Source of the DNA: Candidimonas sp. SYP-B2681
GTDB lineage: Bacteria > Pseudomonadota > Gammaproteobacteria > Burkholderiales > Burkholderiaceae_B
DNA: 64,000 nt
Assembly (NCBI RefSeq): GCF_003971065.1
Contig: NZ_RYDV01000001.1
Span: forward strand, 62,001-126,000
Reading direction: 5' to 3'
In this document: piece by piece, positions 43,777 through 53,862 of the stretch
Layout: every line of letters begins with the position of its first letter
Numbering within the stretch: the stretch's first letter is position 1
Notes under the pieces: model-generated
What the model was told of the DNA's origin: nothing
Seen by the model: the letters and a program-made list of their open reading frames with translations, nothing else
Database searches by the model: none
Position numbers and translations under genes: made by a program

Positions 43777-45291
43777 ATGAATCGAAAGTCCGGGCGCACG
43801 TTGGGCGTCTCGCGTTTACTTGGCCGGCTTAGCCGTGGGGAAGCGACGTTGTCAGATCGGGCCTGGACGTTCAGCCCGCTAGCCTGGCCTTTGGCGAAGT
43901 TTTTACGTATCTTGCGCGACCGGTTCGTGACCATGCGTGAGGCCAGTATCGATATTTCGTTGAACACGGCGCGGCTACATACCCAAACCCAGGCCTGTGG
44001 CGAGATGGCGGGCCAGCAGGCCGCCGAAGCCGAGGGCTTGGCCACACGCGGCGAGCAAATCGCGTCAATGTCTGGGCAAACGGCTGCCGCGGTCAACGAC
44101 ATTGCCGCGATGTTTCATCTGCAAATGCAGGTTGCACACGACACCTTGCAACAGCTTAATGCGCTTCACCAGCGGGTAACACGGGTCGCGTCGCAAATGG
44201 AAGTCTTCAGCGGCGTCGTTTTACAGCTTAGCGAGCGCGCCCGTTCTGTCGAGGACACTAGCCGGCTCATTAAAGACATTGCCCTGCAGACGCATTTGTT
44301 GGCCTTGAACGCCGGGGTGGAAGCGGCGCGTGCGGGGGATGCCGGCAAGGGCTTTGCGGTAGTGGCCAGTGAAGTGGGCAAGTTGGCCGAACGGGTCAAT
44401 TCCGCCACCGGCGAAATCGTCAAACATACCAGCGAAATACTGGACCTGGTGGCCGACACGCGTGGCAAAACTGATCAGATTCATCTGGATATGGACTCTT
44501 CAGACCAGATGGTAAGCCAGTTCACCGTCAGCTTCGATCAATTCGTCAAAGAGTTCGAGCGCATGGATGGGCAGATGAACGAGGTTGTCAGCACCGTCGC
44601 GCAAGTGAATACGACCAACCAGGAAATGAACGGGGCGATTGCCCGTATTGCATCGCTGAGCTCGCAAGTGCAGAGCCGCATGGTCGTCATGAATGACCAG
44701 GTGCGTGCCGTACGATCTAAGTCCGAGCACTTGCAGGAAATGCTGGCCGCGCTGCGCACCGGCAATACGCCCTTCGATTCCCTCGTCAGCGTGCTGGAAT
44801 CGCTAAGCCTGGCATGCAGCCAGCTGCTGCTGAACGCCGATCGGCAGGGCGTCGATATCTTCGACAACCAATATCGCCGTATTGCCAACAGCAATCCCCC
44901 GCGCTATCACACGGCGTACGATGCTGCGATCGACCAACAACTGACACAGATTCTGGATTACGTCCTGGATCAGTTGCCGGGCGGCTTCTATACCCTGCTG
45001 GTAGACAAGGGCGGCTATTGCCCCACCCACAACTCGCGCTATTCGCGGCCGCCCACCGGCGACCTCGACCACGATACGCGGCATGTGCGCAATAAGCGCA
45101 TTTTTGATGACCACGTTTGCAAGGGTGCCATCGCTAACAAGTCGGGTGTCTTGTGTCAGACCTACACGCGAGACACCGGCGAGATCGTCACCGATCTGTC
45201 CATTCCCCTGGATATCGGTAACAGCCGCTGGGGCGCGGTACGCATAGGCGTCGACTACGCCCGTTTCGAAGAACGAATTAAGCGGGTTTAG
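43777..45291 (+). CDS. Soluble chemoreceptor with N-terminal signalling and C-terminal sensory domain
   Basis: The 504-residue protein has no convincing membrane helix; the segment at about 32-50 is amphipathic. The coiled-coil signalling hairpin comes first, with its tip [20 protein letters not shown] near 170-189 and [15 protein letters not shown] after it. The last 130 residues form a globular region with [19 protein letters not shown] and [20 protein letters not shown], resembling a small ligand-sensing fold. This is the reverse of the usual order and implies sensing of a cytoplasmic cue. A GGGAG site precedes the ATG. Confidence 0.88.
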   Translation: MNRKSGRTLGVSRLLGRLSRGEATLSDRAWTFSPLAWPLAKFLRILRDRFVTMREASIDISLNTARLHTQTQACGEMAGQQAAEAEGLATRGEQIASMSGQTAAAVNDIAAMFHLQMQVAHDTLQQLNALHQRVTRVASQMEVFSGVVLQLSERARSVEDTSRLIKDIALQTHLLALNAGVEAARAGDAGKGFAVVASEVGKLAERVNSATGEIVKHTSEILDLVADTRGKTDQIHLDMDSSDQMVSQFTVSFDQFVKEFERMDGQMNEVVSTVAQVNTTNQEMNGAIARIASLSSQVQSRMVVMNDQVRAVRSKSEHLQEMLAALRTGNTPFDSLVSVLESLSLACSQLLLNADRQGVDIFDNQYRRIANSNPPRYHTAYDAAIDQQLTQILDYVLDQLPGGFYTLLVDKGGYCPTHNSRYSRPPTGDLDHDTRHVRNKRIFDDHVCKGAIANKSGVLCQTYTRDTGEIVTDLSIPLDIGNSRWGAVRIGVDYARFEERIKRV

Positions 45292-45386
45292 GGGGCTTGC
45301 TCGGCCATTCGTTTAACGGTGGGTGTTCTAGAATCGTGTTTGATCGAATTTCTTCGTATTCACCCCCCCCGTTTTAGTAGCACTGA

Positions 45387-46544
45387 ATGGCAGAGGACAG
45401 CGACCTCGAAAAAACCGAACCGGCCTCTCAGCGGCGCCTGGAAAAGGCGCGTGAAGAAGGCCAGGTCGTACGTTCACGCGAGCTCAACACCTTTCTGTTG
45501 TTAGCAGCTGGCGTGGCGATGCTATGGTTCGGTGGCGCGCAGATGTACCAACGCCTTAACGGTATATTGCGCTCGGGTATGTGGTTCGACCTGCGCGTAA
45601 CGCGCGACACCAATGTCATGTTGTCCGTGGCGGGAAACTCGGCGCTCGAGGCCTTGCTGGCGCTGGCGCCCTTGTTCGTCTTGCTCGTGGTTGTGGCAAT
45701 TTTCGCGTCAGTCATCCTGGGTGGATTCATGTTTTCGACCAAGGCGCTCGAGCCCAAGTTCGAGCGTCTTAATCCGTTGAAAGGCGTGAAGCGGATGTTT
45801 TCCGCGCAAACGGTCGTAGAACTGATCAAGACGCTGGCCAAAGCCTCGGTTATCGGTACGGTCGGGGCAATGGTCATCTGGCACTATCGCGACCGGATGT
45901 TGTCGCTGATGCACACCACGCCGACCGAAGCTCTGACAACAGGAATGGGCTTGGTTGCGCTGTGTTGCACCTTGATTGTGTCGGCGCTGATTCTGATCGT
46001 ATTGATCGATGCGCCCTGGCAGCTTTTCAGCCACTTCAAGAAAATGCGGATGTCCAAGCAGGACGTCAAGCAGGAACACAAGGAAAGCGATGGCGATCCT
46101 CATGTCAAAGGCCGGATACGTCAGCAACAGCGCGCCATGGCGCGGCGTCGCATGATGTCTGAAGTACCCAATGCAGATGTCATCGTTACCAATCCGACGC
46201 ACTATGCGGTGGCGTTGACCTATACAGAGGGGCAGGGTGGCGCACCGAAGCTGGTGGCCAAAGGTACAGGCCTGGTGGCCGCGCGTGTACGCATGGTTGC
46301 GGCCGAACACAATGTGCCGGTACTTAGCGCTCCGCCGCTGGCGCGCGCACTGTACCACCACGTGGAATTGAATCAAGAAATACCCGCCGAGCTGTATTCG
46401 GCCGTTGCCGAAGTGCTGGCCTGGGTGTTTCAATTGCGCAGCTGGAATTTGGGAATGGGGATAGAACCCCAGATGCCTTCCCGCTTGATGGTCCCTCCAG
46501 AGCTTGATCCCGAGGGTAAACAAAAGGTTGCGACAAACGCATAA
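45387..46544 (+). CDS. flhB: FlhB, flagellar export switch protein
   Basis: The 385-residue protein has a basic N-terminus, four membrane helices (about 35-210) and a cytoplasmic domain with the self-cleaving motif N269-P-T-H272, in the same position as in Salmonella. It changes export from rod-hook to filament substrates. Its stop overlaps the flhA start by one base (TAATG). Confidence 0.97.
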   Translation: MAEDSDLEKTEPASQRRLEKAREEGQVVRSRELNTFLLLAAGVAMLWFGGAQMYQRLNGILRSGMWFDLRVTRDTNVMLSVAGNSALEALLALAPLFVLLVVVAIFASVILGGFMFSTKALEPKFERLNPLKGVKRMFSAQTVVELIKTLAKASVIGTVGAMVIWHYRDRMLSLMHTTPTEALTTGMGLVALCCTLIVSALILIVLIDAPWQLFSHFKKMRMSKQDVKQEHKESDGDPHVKGRIRQQQRAMARRRMMSEVPNADVIVTNPTHYAVALTYTEGQGGAPKLVAKGTGLVAARVRMVAAEHNVPVLSAPPLARALYHHVELNQEIPAELYSAVAEVLAWVFQLRSWNLGMGIEPQMPSRLMVPPELDPEGKQKVATNA

Positions 46545-48655
46545 TGAATAGTTTCTTTGCTTTACTTAAGGCCAACGGCGGGCAACACGCTCGATTGATG
46601 GCGGGTCCGATACTGATCCTGATGGTGCTTGGCATGATGATCCTGCCATTGCCGCCGTTCATTCTCGACCTGCTCTTTACCTTCAATATCTCGCTCTCGG
46701 TGATGATATTGCTGGTCGCCATGTTCACCAAAAAGCCGCTGGATTTCGCTGCGTTTCCGGCCGTGCTGCTGTTCGCCACCTTGTTGCGCCTGTCGCTTAA
46801 CGTGGCCTCGACCAGAGTGGTGCTGTTACATGGACACAAAGGTCCAGACGCCGCCGGGCAGGTGATCGAAGCCTTCGGCCACTTTCTGGTGGGCGGCAAC
46901 TTTGCCGTCGGTATCATCGTATTTGTGATCCTGGTGATCATCAATTTCGTGGTGATCACCAAGGGTGCCGGGCGTATTGCTGAGGTCGGGGCCCGGTTTA
47001 CTCTTGATGCCATGCCGGGCAAGCAAATGGCGATCGACGCCGACCTGAATGCCGGCCTGGTGGGTGAAGATGATGCCCGGCGCCGACGTCAGGAAGTCGC
47101 CCAAGAGGCCGAGTTCTATGGCTCGATGGACGGCGCCAGTAAGTTCGTGCGCGGCGATGCCGTGGCAGGGCTGCTGATCATGGTCATTAACATTATCGGC
47201 GGGCTGATCATCGGGGTGGGGCAACACGATCTTCCCTTCAGCGAAGCCGGTCGTGTATATACATTGTTAACCATCGGCGATGGCCTGGTCGCGCAAATTC
47301 CTGCGCTAGTGATATCGACGGCCGCCGGTGTGGTGGTGTCGCGGGTGGCGACTGACCAAGACGTTGGCCAGCAAATGGTCAGCCAGTTGTTCGCCAACCC
47401 CAATGTATTGTTCATCACGGCTGGCATCATGGCGTCCATGGGTCTTATCCCCGGCATGCCCCACGTTGCCTTTCTTGCGCTGGCGGCGGCGATGGCAGGC
47501 GGTGGCTGGATGGTGTGGAAACGCCAGCAGGCCGAAAAAGCGGCCGAAGCGCAGGAACCACACAAAGCCCAGGAGGCCGTCGAGGCCGCTGCAGCCGAAG
47601 CCAGCTGGAGCGACGTTGCGCTGGTCGATCCGCTGGGCCTGGAGGTCGGCTACCGACTGATTTCGCTGGTGGATCACGCACAGAACGGTGAACTGTTGCA
47701 CCGCATCCGCAGTCTGCGCAAGAAGTTTGCGCAGGACGTCGGCTTCCTGCCGCCGGTCGTGCATATACGCGACAACCTGGAGCTTAAGCCTAACGATTAT
47801 CGTATTTTGCTGTCTGGCGTGGAAGTCGGAAAGGGAACGGCCACCCCGGGGCAATGGCTGGCCATCGATCCCGGCGGCGTCACCATGAAATTGCCCGGTA
47901 ATATCACGACCGATCCGGCCTTCGGCTTGCCCGCGGTCTGGATCGATGTCAGCTTGCGTGAACAGGCCCAGATCGCGGGTTACACCGTTGTGGACGCCGG
48001 CACGGTCATCGCCACGCATTTGAATCACCTTATGCACCGATACGGCGGCCAGTTGCTGGGCCGTCAGGAAGTTCAGTCCTTGCTGGATCATGTCGGCCGC
48101 GAAGCGCCCAAGCTGGTCGAAGACCTGGTGCCCAAAACCATCACCCTTACGCTCTTGCAGAAACTATTGCGTGGTTTGCTGGCCGAGGAAGTGCCAATCC
48201 GCGATATGCGTAGCATTATCGAATCGTTGGCGGAACAGGCTCCGCGCCTTTCGGCGCTTAATCCCAACGGCACGGGGCCGGATCCGGCCGAACTGCTTGC
48301 CTTTACCCGTGTGGCCCTGGGCCGTGCCATTACGCAGCAATGGTTCCCTGGCGATACCGAATTGCGCGTGATCGGCCTGGACCCAAGGCTGGAGCGGGTG
48401 CTGACACAGGCCATGACCACCAGTGGCGCACTTGAACCCGGGCTGGCTGAAAGCGTATTGAACGACGCCCAGCGCGCCGTCCAGGTTCAGGAAGCCAATG
48501 GCGATGCCACGGTGCTGGTTGTGCCACCCGTACTGCGGGCGTCCTTGTCGAAATTCTTGCGTCATCACTTTCCCCAGATTGGGGTGCTTTCCAATGCGGA
48601 AATTCCAGATGAACGCATCTTGCGTATAACGGCTGTAATAGGTGGGGCGGCGTGA
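46544..48655 (+). CDS. flhA: FlhA, flagellar export gate protein
   Basis: The 703-residue protein has eight membrane helices with the conserved cytoplasmic loop (FHIPEP-like region, here KGAGRIAEVGARFTLDAMPG near 147) and a large C-terminal domain that binds chaperone-substrate complexes. It is the main component of the export gate. It overlaps flhB by one base and flhF by four. Confidence 0.97.
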   Translation: MNSFFALLKANGGQHARLMAGPILILMVLGMMILPLPPFILDLLFTFNISLSVMILLVAMFTKKPLDFAAFPAVLLFATLLRLSLNVASTRVVLLHGHKGPDAAGQVIEAFGHFLVGGNFAVGIIVFVILVIINFVVITKGAGRIAEVGARFTLDAMPGKQMAIDADLNAGLVGEDDARRRRQEVAQEAEFYGSMDGASKFVRGDAVAGLLIMVINIIGGLIIGVGQHDLPFSEAGRVYTLLTIGDGLVAQIPALVISTAAGVVVSRVATDQDVGQQMVSQLFANPNVLFITAGIMASMGLIPGMPHVAFLALAAAMAGGGWMVWKRQQAEKAAEAQEPHKAQEAVEAAAAEASWSDVALVDPLGLEVGYRLISLVDHAQNGELLHRIRSLRKKFAQDVGFLPPVVHIRDNLELKPNDYRILLSGVEVGKGTATPGQWLAIDPGGVTMKLPGNITTDPAFGLPAVWIDVSLREQAQIAGYTVVDAGTVIATHLNHLMHRYGGQLLGRQEVQSLLDHVGREAPKLVEDLVPKTITLTLLQKLLRGLLAEEVPIRDMRSIIESLAEQAPRLSALNPNGTGPDPAELLAFTRVALGRAITQQWFPGDTELRVIGLDPRLERVLTQAMTTSGALEPGLAESVLNDAQRAVQVQEANGDATVLVVPPVLRASLSKFLRHHFPQIGVLSNAEIPDERILRITAVIGGAA

Positions 48656-51042
48656 ACATAAGTCGTTTTGTTGGCAGTACCAATCGCGAAGCCCTTAGGC
48701 AGGTGCGCCTGGCGCTCGGGCCCGATGCTCTAATCGTTTCGAATAAACGAATCAATGGCGGGGTTGAAATACTTGCCACGGATTCAAGCTCCATACAAAG
48801 TGCCAACGACAGGGCTGACGCCGTCCAGGCCGCTGGCAGCGCCCCAGGACAACTGCTTCAAGCAGCGCCTATGCAGCAAAGACCAGCGCAAGCGCCGTCG
48901 CACATGCCACCGCTTCAAGCCGGCACCGACGTCATGGGCGCCATAGGCGAAATGCGTGGCGCCCTTGAAAATCGTATTGATGAGCTGCTGTGGGGCAATC
49001 AGTTACGGCGTGCACCGCAGACGGTGTCGCTGTTCCAGACCTTGCTGGGCTTCGGGTTTAGCACCGCCTTATTACGGGCCATGTTGAAACGGTTGCCCGA
49101 GCAGCTTTCGCCCAAAGCGGCATTCCAGTGGGCGCGTAACGAGCTGGCGACGCATTTGCCCGTGCTGAAAAGCGAAAACGACTTATGGACGCCGGGCCTG
49201 GCGCTGGCGCTGGTCGGACCCACTGGGGTCGGTAAAACCACCACGATTGCCAAACTGGCTGCACGTTGCGTTAAGCGCGCGGGTCCGGATGGCTTGGTGC
49301 TGCTGACCACAGACACCTATCGCATCGGCGCGCACGAGCAATTGAAGATCTACGGTCAGCTTATGCGGGTTCCCGTCCATGTGGTGCAGAATGCGACCGA
49401 GCTGCGCCAAGTCATGCAAGGCATTCGCCCCGATCAAACGATTCTTATCGATAATGTCGGCATCAGTCAGCGCGACCGGTATATTCCCGAGCAGGCAGCC
49501 ATGCTGGCCGGATCGGGTCGCCAGGTCAGCCGACTGCTGGTTCTTAATGCGTCGAGCCACGGCGATACGCTGGATGAGGTCGCCCGCACCTACAGCAATG
49601 ACGGCGGCTCGCCGCTGAAGGGCTGCATTATCACTAAGGTCGACGAGGCCAGTCGCCTGGGCGCGGCGCTGGACACGGCAATACGCTTTCAGCTACCCAT
49701 TCATTACGTCTCGAACGGACAAAAGGTGCCGGAAAATCTGGCGTTCTTGTCGGCGGCCGAACTGGTCGACCAAACCTTGGTCAACAATCAGCTGACGCGC
49801 GCCTTGTACGCGCCGACCGAGGCCGACTTTGCGGCCCTGATGTCGATGGCTAAACCGCCCGAAGACGACACGAAAGCCATCGCAGCCGAAAGCCGCCGCA
49901 AGCGTTTGCTGCCCGGCCTATTATCCATGGCTGCCGAAACCGGCGCGCGTTTGTCGATGGATGATCTGGAGGGGGCATGCGCTTATATCGACGCGGAAGT
50001 CGCTACGTCGGAAGCCTATGATTTATGGCGCAGTCATACCGGGGCCGCAGCCGACAGTACTTCATTGTCCGCCTATATTGAACACATGTTGCGCGTGGTG
50101 CAAAGCGAAATATCGGATCGCGGCCATCACCATATCTTGGCGATGCACGAACAAGTAGCAGTCAAGTCGCCTGCCGGCAGTACCGGCCATTTACGGGCCA
50201 GCTTGTTGTTTACCGATAAGGGCGAATCGCTGACCAGTTCCATGCAGCAAATCAATTTTGCGGATGGCTGGCAATCGTCCTGCGGCGCCAGCGCTCAGCT
50301 AGCGCCCGTAGCCGGCGAAGCCTTGCATCACCAGATTCAGTGGCTAAGCCATCACCCGGCTAAATTGCCCCTGGTGCATCTGTTCGAAGGCGGCACCCAT
50401 GCCTTGTGGCGCAGAATATCGGCGCTTAGTGTCCAGTGGCTTGCACAATGCACCGCCACCACGCGAATCGAATTCGATTCCTGCGCCACAACCGTCGGCG
50501 CACTGGCTAAGACACTGCATCATCGTCCGGTCGAGCATCCCGCCTATTCCGCGGCATTGCTTGATATTGCCAGCGTTCCCGCAGCCGGTGTGGTCTTGTG
50601 GGTTGGAAGCGAAACGATCGAAGTCGTCGCCCGCCAGCAAAGCCCGCTGAAGCTGCAGCTGATTTCGGTCCGTGTCGTTAGCCGTGCCGATGGCTCAACC
50701 ATCAAGACCTTGCACGGTTTAAGCAATATGTTGGCCGCTGATGCAAGCTCCGACCTATTGGGGGCCTGGCTTGTGGCACGGTCAGAAGCGAAGCAGGCGT
50801 TACGCTACGTCGCTCGAGCCTGGCAATTGCTAGCCCAGCGCGACGACGCCGAATCTGTGCAAAAGAAAGCGCTGAATGCGGTCCAGCTGGGTTGCGCGGC
50901 ATGGCAATACAAGCAAGACCCCGAGGCGCATTTGGCGCGTCGCGTGGGGGCCAGTCTTACCGGCAAGCCGGGCTTGCCATCGACCACCGCCGTCCCAGCA
51001 TTGCTGAAATTGTTTGCGTTAAAAGAGATGGTCGCGACGTAA
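48652..51042 (+). CDS. flhF: FlhF, SRP-type GTPase with a long C-terminal extension
   Basis: The 796-residue protein has an N-terminal basic region, a linker rich in Gln, Ala and Pro (about 50-95) and an SRP-like GTPase domain with the P-loop VGPTGVGKTTTIAKLA near 186 and TKVDEASRLG near 327. FlhF proteins place flagella and usually have about 400-500 residues, so the domain is complete by about residue 395. About 400 further residues of unknown fold follow. It starts with GTG overlapping the flhA stop. No flhG/fleN gene follows. Confidence 0.94.
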   Translation: MNISRFVGSTNREALRQVRLALGPDALIVSNKRINGGVEILATDSSSIQSANDRADAVQAAGSAPGQLLQAAPMQQRPAQAPSHMPPLQAGTDVMGAIGEMRGALENRIDELLWGNQLRRAPQTVSLFQTLLGFGFSTALLRAMLKRLPEQLSPKAAFQWARNELATHLPVLKSENDLWTPGLALALVGPTGVGKTTTIAKLAARCVKRAGPDGLVLLTTDTYRIGAHEQLKIYGQLMRVPVHVVQNATELRQVMQGIRPDQTILIDNVGISQRDRYIPEQAAMLAGSGRQVSRLLVLNASSHGDTLDEVARTYSNDGGSPLKGCIITKVDEASRLGAALDTAIRFQLPIHYVSNGQKVPENLAFLSAAELVDQTLVNNQLTRALYAPTEADFAALMSMAKPPEDDTKAIAAESRRKRLLPGLLSMAAETGARLSMDDLEGACAYIDAEVATSEAYDLWRSHTGAAADSTSLSAYIEHMLRVVQSEISDRGHHHILAMHEQVAVKSPAGSTGHLRASLLFTDKGESLTSSMQQINFADGWQSSCGASAQLAPVAGEALHHQIQWLSHHPAKLPLVHLFEGGTHALWRRISALSVQWLAQCTATTRIEFDSCATTVGALAKTLHHRPVEHPAYSAALLDIASVPAAGVVLWVGSETIEVVARQQSPLKLQLISVRVVSRADGSTIKTLHGLSNMLAADASSDLLGAWLVARSEAKQALRYVARAWQLLAQRDDAESVQKKALNAVQLGCAAWQYKQDPEAHLARRVGASLTGKPGLPSTTAVPALLKLFALKEMVAT

Positions 51043-51149
51043 GCTTTTTGAAGCCGTAGGGGCTGAATCGGTTTCTAGATTAGATTTTGGCGCGAAGCCC
51101 AAGTGCAGACATCACTGCCGAAATGCAGGGAAGGCCACAACCCACGGGT

Positions 51150-51170
51150 TTGATCCGGGAATGGGATCAA
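51150..51170 (-). terminator. Hairpin at the end of flgN
   Basis: TTGATCC and GGATCAA form a 7-bp stem around seven bases, overlapping the flgN stop codon. It lies between the convergent flhF and flgN genes but lacks a T tract. Confidence 0.35.
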
Positions 51171-51643
51171 CCGGCCTTGAAGGTTTTGCTTGCGCCCTTG
51201 CCGCCGCGATTGGCGCGGCCGCTAGCATCGTATAAATTGCCGGCGCCGGTAAGGTTGCGCAGGGTGTCGAGCGCCTGCTGATTGTGACCCAGGAAGGTAT
51301 CGATGATTTTACCGTTCGAGGCATTCAGGTCGCTGGCCAGTTGGGCCTTTTCAAGCAAGGCCTGGCATGGCGTGCTTAGGGCAGGGTAGGCATCGGCAGC
51401 GGCTTGAAGGCCGGCCTTGTCTTCGCTAAACCCCAATCGTGTCAGCAAACCCTGACGCTCGTCGCCAACCATCATCAACTGATCGGCGTACTGATTCTTT
51501 TTCTCGGTGGTTTCGCTTAAGGCATCAATGTCGCCGACTTCAGTCAGAACTTGAGCTTCGGCTTTCAATATTTCAATAAAAGCACCAACCAGGTCGACTT
51601 CCTGTTCCAGGCACTGTTGTAATTGCGAAACGACCTTGTCCAT
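51167..51643 (-). CDS. flgN: FlgN, chaperone for hook-filament junction proteins
   Basis: The 158-residue, mostly helical protein fits FlgN, the export chaperone for FlgK and FlgL. The N-terminal helix LQQCLEQEVDLVGAFIEILK and the following coiled region are typical. It lies five bases after flgM in the order flgA-flgM-flgN known from enterobacteria. The Gly-Lys-rich last 20 residues are probably disordered. Confidence 0.9.
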   Translation of the reverse strand: MDKVVSQLQQCLEQEVDLVGAFIEILKAEAQVLTEVGDIDALSETTEKKNQYADQLMMVGDERQGLLTRLGFSEDKAGLQAAADAYPALSTPCQALLEKAQLASDLNASNGKIIDTFLGHNQQALDTLRNLTGAGNLYDASGRANRGGKGASKTFKAG

Positions 51644-51648
51644 GGCGA

Positions 51649-51942
51649 TTACTTCAATAAGTCCCGTACGCTCGCGATCAGGCCGTCGGCGATTTTGCTG
51701 GCGTCTATTTTCAACTGGCCAGAGGCCAGGGCATCGCGGATTTCATTCACGCGCGCCATATTGATGTCGTTATCGCTATTCTGCAGATTCGATAAATGAC
51801 GGGCCGTCGAGCTAAGTTCGACCCCGCCTTTGCTGCCCGCCGACGCCGAGGACGACGTCACGCTTGAGCTGGCCACGCCATCAGTCCGCGAGCCGGGAAC
51901 GCTGCGAGCAGGACTGTTGATAGAGGGTGAGGTGATCTTCAA
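51649..51942 (-). CDS. flgM: FlgM, anti-sigma-28 factor
   Basis: The 97-residue protein has a disordered Ser-rich N-terminal half and a C-terminal sigma-28-binding region with ARVNEIRDALASGQLKIDAS and IADGLIASVRDLL. It holds back sigma-28 until the hook is finished and FlgM is exported. A sigma-28-type promoter lies upstream, so it should be made both from flgA and from its own late promoter. Confidence 0.94.
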   Translation of the reverse strand: MKITSPSINSPARSVPGSRTDGVASSSVTSSSASAGSKGGVELSSTARHLSNLQNSDNDINMARVNEIRDALASGQLKIDASKIADGLIASVRDLLK

Positions 51943-51993
51943 GGGGGTCTCCGGGGAAAGCCAGGCAATCAGTGTACTGCCTTCGTGTATCTT

Positions 51994-52020
51994 TTTACGG
52001 CCGCGCTTCGGGAAACTTTA
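51994..52020 (-). promoter_or_regulatory. Sigma-28 promoter of flgMN
   Basis: On the minus strand TAAAGTTT-N11-GCCGTAAA closely matches the sigma-28 consensus TAAAGTTT-N11-GCCGATAA: the -35 is perfect and the -10 matches at six of eight positions. It lies 52 bases before the flgM start, between flgA and flgM as in enterobacteria. Confidence 0.85.
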
Positions 52021-52066
52021 GCCAGACCGACTGGTTTTACGGAATCTTACGTTGGTGCGTTCATGG

Positions 52067-52777
52067 TTACAACACCACCAGGACCGTATTCGAGTTGAGT
52101 ACCGTGCCACTGACGATCTGCCCGGAACTCGACTTTACCTGTATCTGGGTGCCGGGTGCGCCGCTTTGCAGCGCGGTGCCTTCCCCTGTAGCGACGAAAC
52201 CGACGCCGCGCGCTTCAGTCCGAACCGCTTGACCCCGCTTGATGGAATCCGGGTCGCGCAAGGCACTGGCTTTGATGGTGCCGCCTGCCTGGATGCGCTG
52301 AGCCGCGATATGGCCAATGGCGTGGCTGGGATCGACTACCACGCCGCTGGGTAGTCGCAGCAGGTCGCCTTCACGACCGGTTAAGTCACTTAGCGACAGC
52401 GTGTCGCCAGCCTGGATCGTGCGATTGGCGACGTAATAATAGCCTTGAATGCTGATATTCGCCTGCACATAGCTGGTCCAAGCTTGGGGCGCCATGCATC
52501 GCACGCCCACCGTCATGCGCGAACGCAGCCGCTGGCCATTGGGTAAAAAAGGCGCGACGTGGTCGCATGCTGCCTGTTGATTGATGCGGGGCGATTCGAC
52601 CGAAATGCTGGGGGTTCCGGCGTAGCTGCCGGCCTGAGTCTGAAGAAAGTTTTCGACTTCGGCAGCCACGATGGCCGGATCCTGCCCCGGCAAGGGTGCA
52701 CCAGCCTGCGCAAAAGCGGCAGCGCTACACAGCAGGAAGGGGGCAGTCAGGGCAAGCAGGGTGGGAAACTTCAGCAT
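52067..52777 (-). CDS. flgA: FlgA, P-ring assembly chaperone
   Basis: The 236-residue protein has a signal peptide ending AAAFA near residue 23 and a C-terminal SAF-like domain (about 110-236) with RTIQAGDTLSLSDLTGREGD and GTVLNSNTVLVVL. It guides FlgI into the P ring in the periplasm. It is divergent from flgB. I use the ATG at 52777; a GTG two codons earlier is also possible. Confidence 0.93.
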   Translation of the reverse strand: MLKFPTLLALTAPFLLCSAAAFAQAGAPLPGQDPAIVAAEVENFLQTQAGSYAGTPSISVESPRINQQAACDHVAPFLPNGQRLRSRMTVGVRCMAPQAWTSYVQANISIQGYYYVANRTIQAGDTLSLSDLTGREGDLLRLPSGVVVDPSHAIGHIAAQRIQAGGTIKASALRDPDSIKRGQAVRTEARGVGFVATGEGTALQSGAPGTQIQVKSSSGQIVSGTVLNSNTVLVVL

Positions 52778-52964
52778 GCCCACATTTTATAGAAGGGGCA
52801 GGTGTGGCATGCCGGGAATTGGCTGATAAATGCTGGCTTAATTCATACTTTAGCAAGCCAGGCCCCACATTACTATGCTGTTATATGAGCGGCAAAGGCC
52901 GTTATAGTGGTCCAGTGCCTGCGGACATGTATAGCAGGCATCGTTATTACCTGGTGAGTGGCAA

Positions 52965-53372
52965 ATGATCGATCGGATCGGTGAAGACCTGGGCTTTTAT
53001 CAAAAGGCCATCAATCTGCGCCAGCAGCGGCAGGAAGTATTGGCGGCAAATATCGCCAATGCCGATACCCCCAACTACAAGTCGCGCGACTTTGATTTTA
53101 GCTCGGCGCTGAAAGATGCCATGGGCAATGGAATGCGCCTGCCCGATACCAGCCTTGCACTGACATCGGCACGCCACATTCCCGCCAAAGCCGTTACGCC
53201 TGACCCGGCTCAATTGCTGTATCGCCAGCCGCTGCAACCCAGTCTTGACGGCAATACCGTCGACATGGACGTTGAACGCGTGCAATTTGCCGACAACACC
53301 TTGCGCTACCAAACCGACTTGACCGTCATATCGTCTCGAATCAAGTCCCTGATGGCTGCATTACAGCAGTAA
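52965..53372 (+). CDS. flgB: FlgB, proximal rod protein
   Basis: The 135-residue rod protein has the N-terminal rod motif LAANIANADTPNYKSRDFDF near 28-47. It starts the rod-hook operon. GGTGAG precedes its ATG by six bases. No clear promoter was found in the 187 bases between flgA and flgB, as expected if FlhDC activates it. Confidence 0.96.
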   Translation: MIDRIGEDLGFYQKAINLRQQRQEVLAANIANADTPNYKSRDFDFSSALKDAMGNGMRLPDTSLALTSARHIPAKAVTPDPAQLLYRQPLQPSLDGNTVDMDVERVQFADNTLRYQTDLTVISSRIKSLMAALQQ

Positions 53373-53403
53373 ACGCTGCTGAACTGAATTAACAGGAAAA
53401 TCC

Positions 53404-53820
53404 ATGTCCACGATGAGTATCTTTGAAATCGCCGGCTCAGCCCTTACCGCGCAATCGCAGCGCATGAACGTGACGGCCAGCAATATGGCCAACGCCGACA
53501 GCGTGGCAGGTCCAGACGGCAAGCCCTATCGTGCGCGCCAAGTGATTTTTCAGATGAATCCCGTGCCCGGTCAGGCCTATTCGCAATCAGTGGGCGGCGT
53601 CAAAGTGGCTTCGGTGGTGGAAAGCGCCGCGCCGCCACGCTTGCAGTACGACCCCAAGAATCCGCTCGCCAATGCCGATGGGTATGTGGCGATGCCCAAT
53701 GTGGATGTGGTGGCAGAAACGGTCAACATGATCTCTGCCTCACGTTCTTATCAAGCCAATGTGGAAGTCATCAATACGGCGAAAAGCCTGATGATGCGCA
53801 CCTTGTCCATCGGTCAGTAA
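53404..53820 (+). CDS. flgC: FlgC, proximal rod protein
   Basis: The 138-residue protein has the rod motif [20 protein letters not shown] near 23 and the C-terminal helix [20 protein letters not shown] typical of FlgC. It follows flgB after 31 bases with AGGAAAA before the ATG. Confidence 0.96.
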   Translation: MSTMSIFEIAGSALTAQSQRMNVTASNMANADSVAGPDGKPYRARQVIFQMNPVPGQAYSQSVGGVKVASVVESAAPPRLQYDPKNPLANADGYVAMPNVDVVAETVNMISASRSYQANVEVINTAKSLMMRTLSIGQ

Positions 53821-53862
53821 GGCCGGAGGCCTTGCTTTTGACATCCTTTACGGAGTTCCCAA

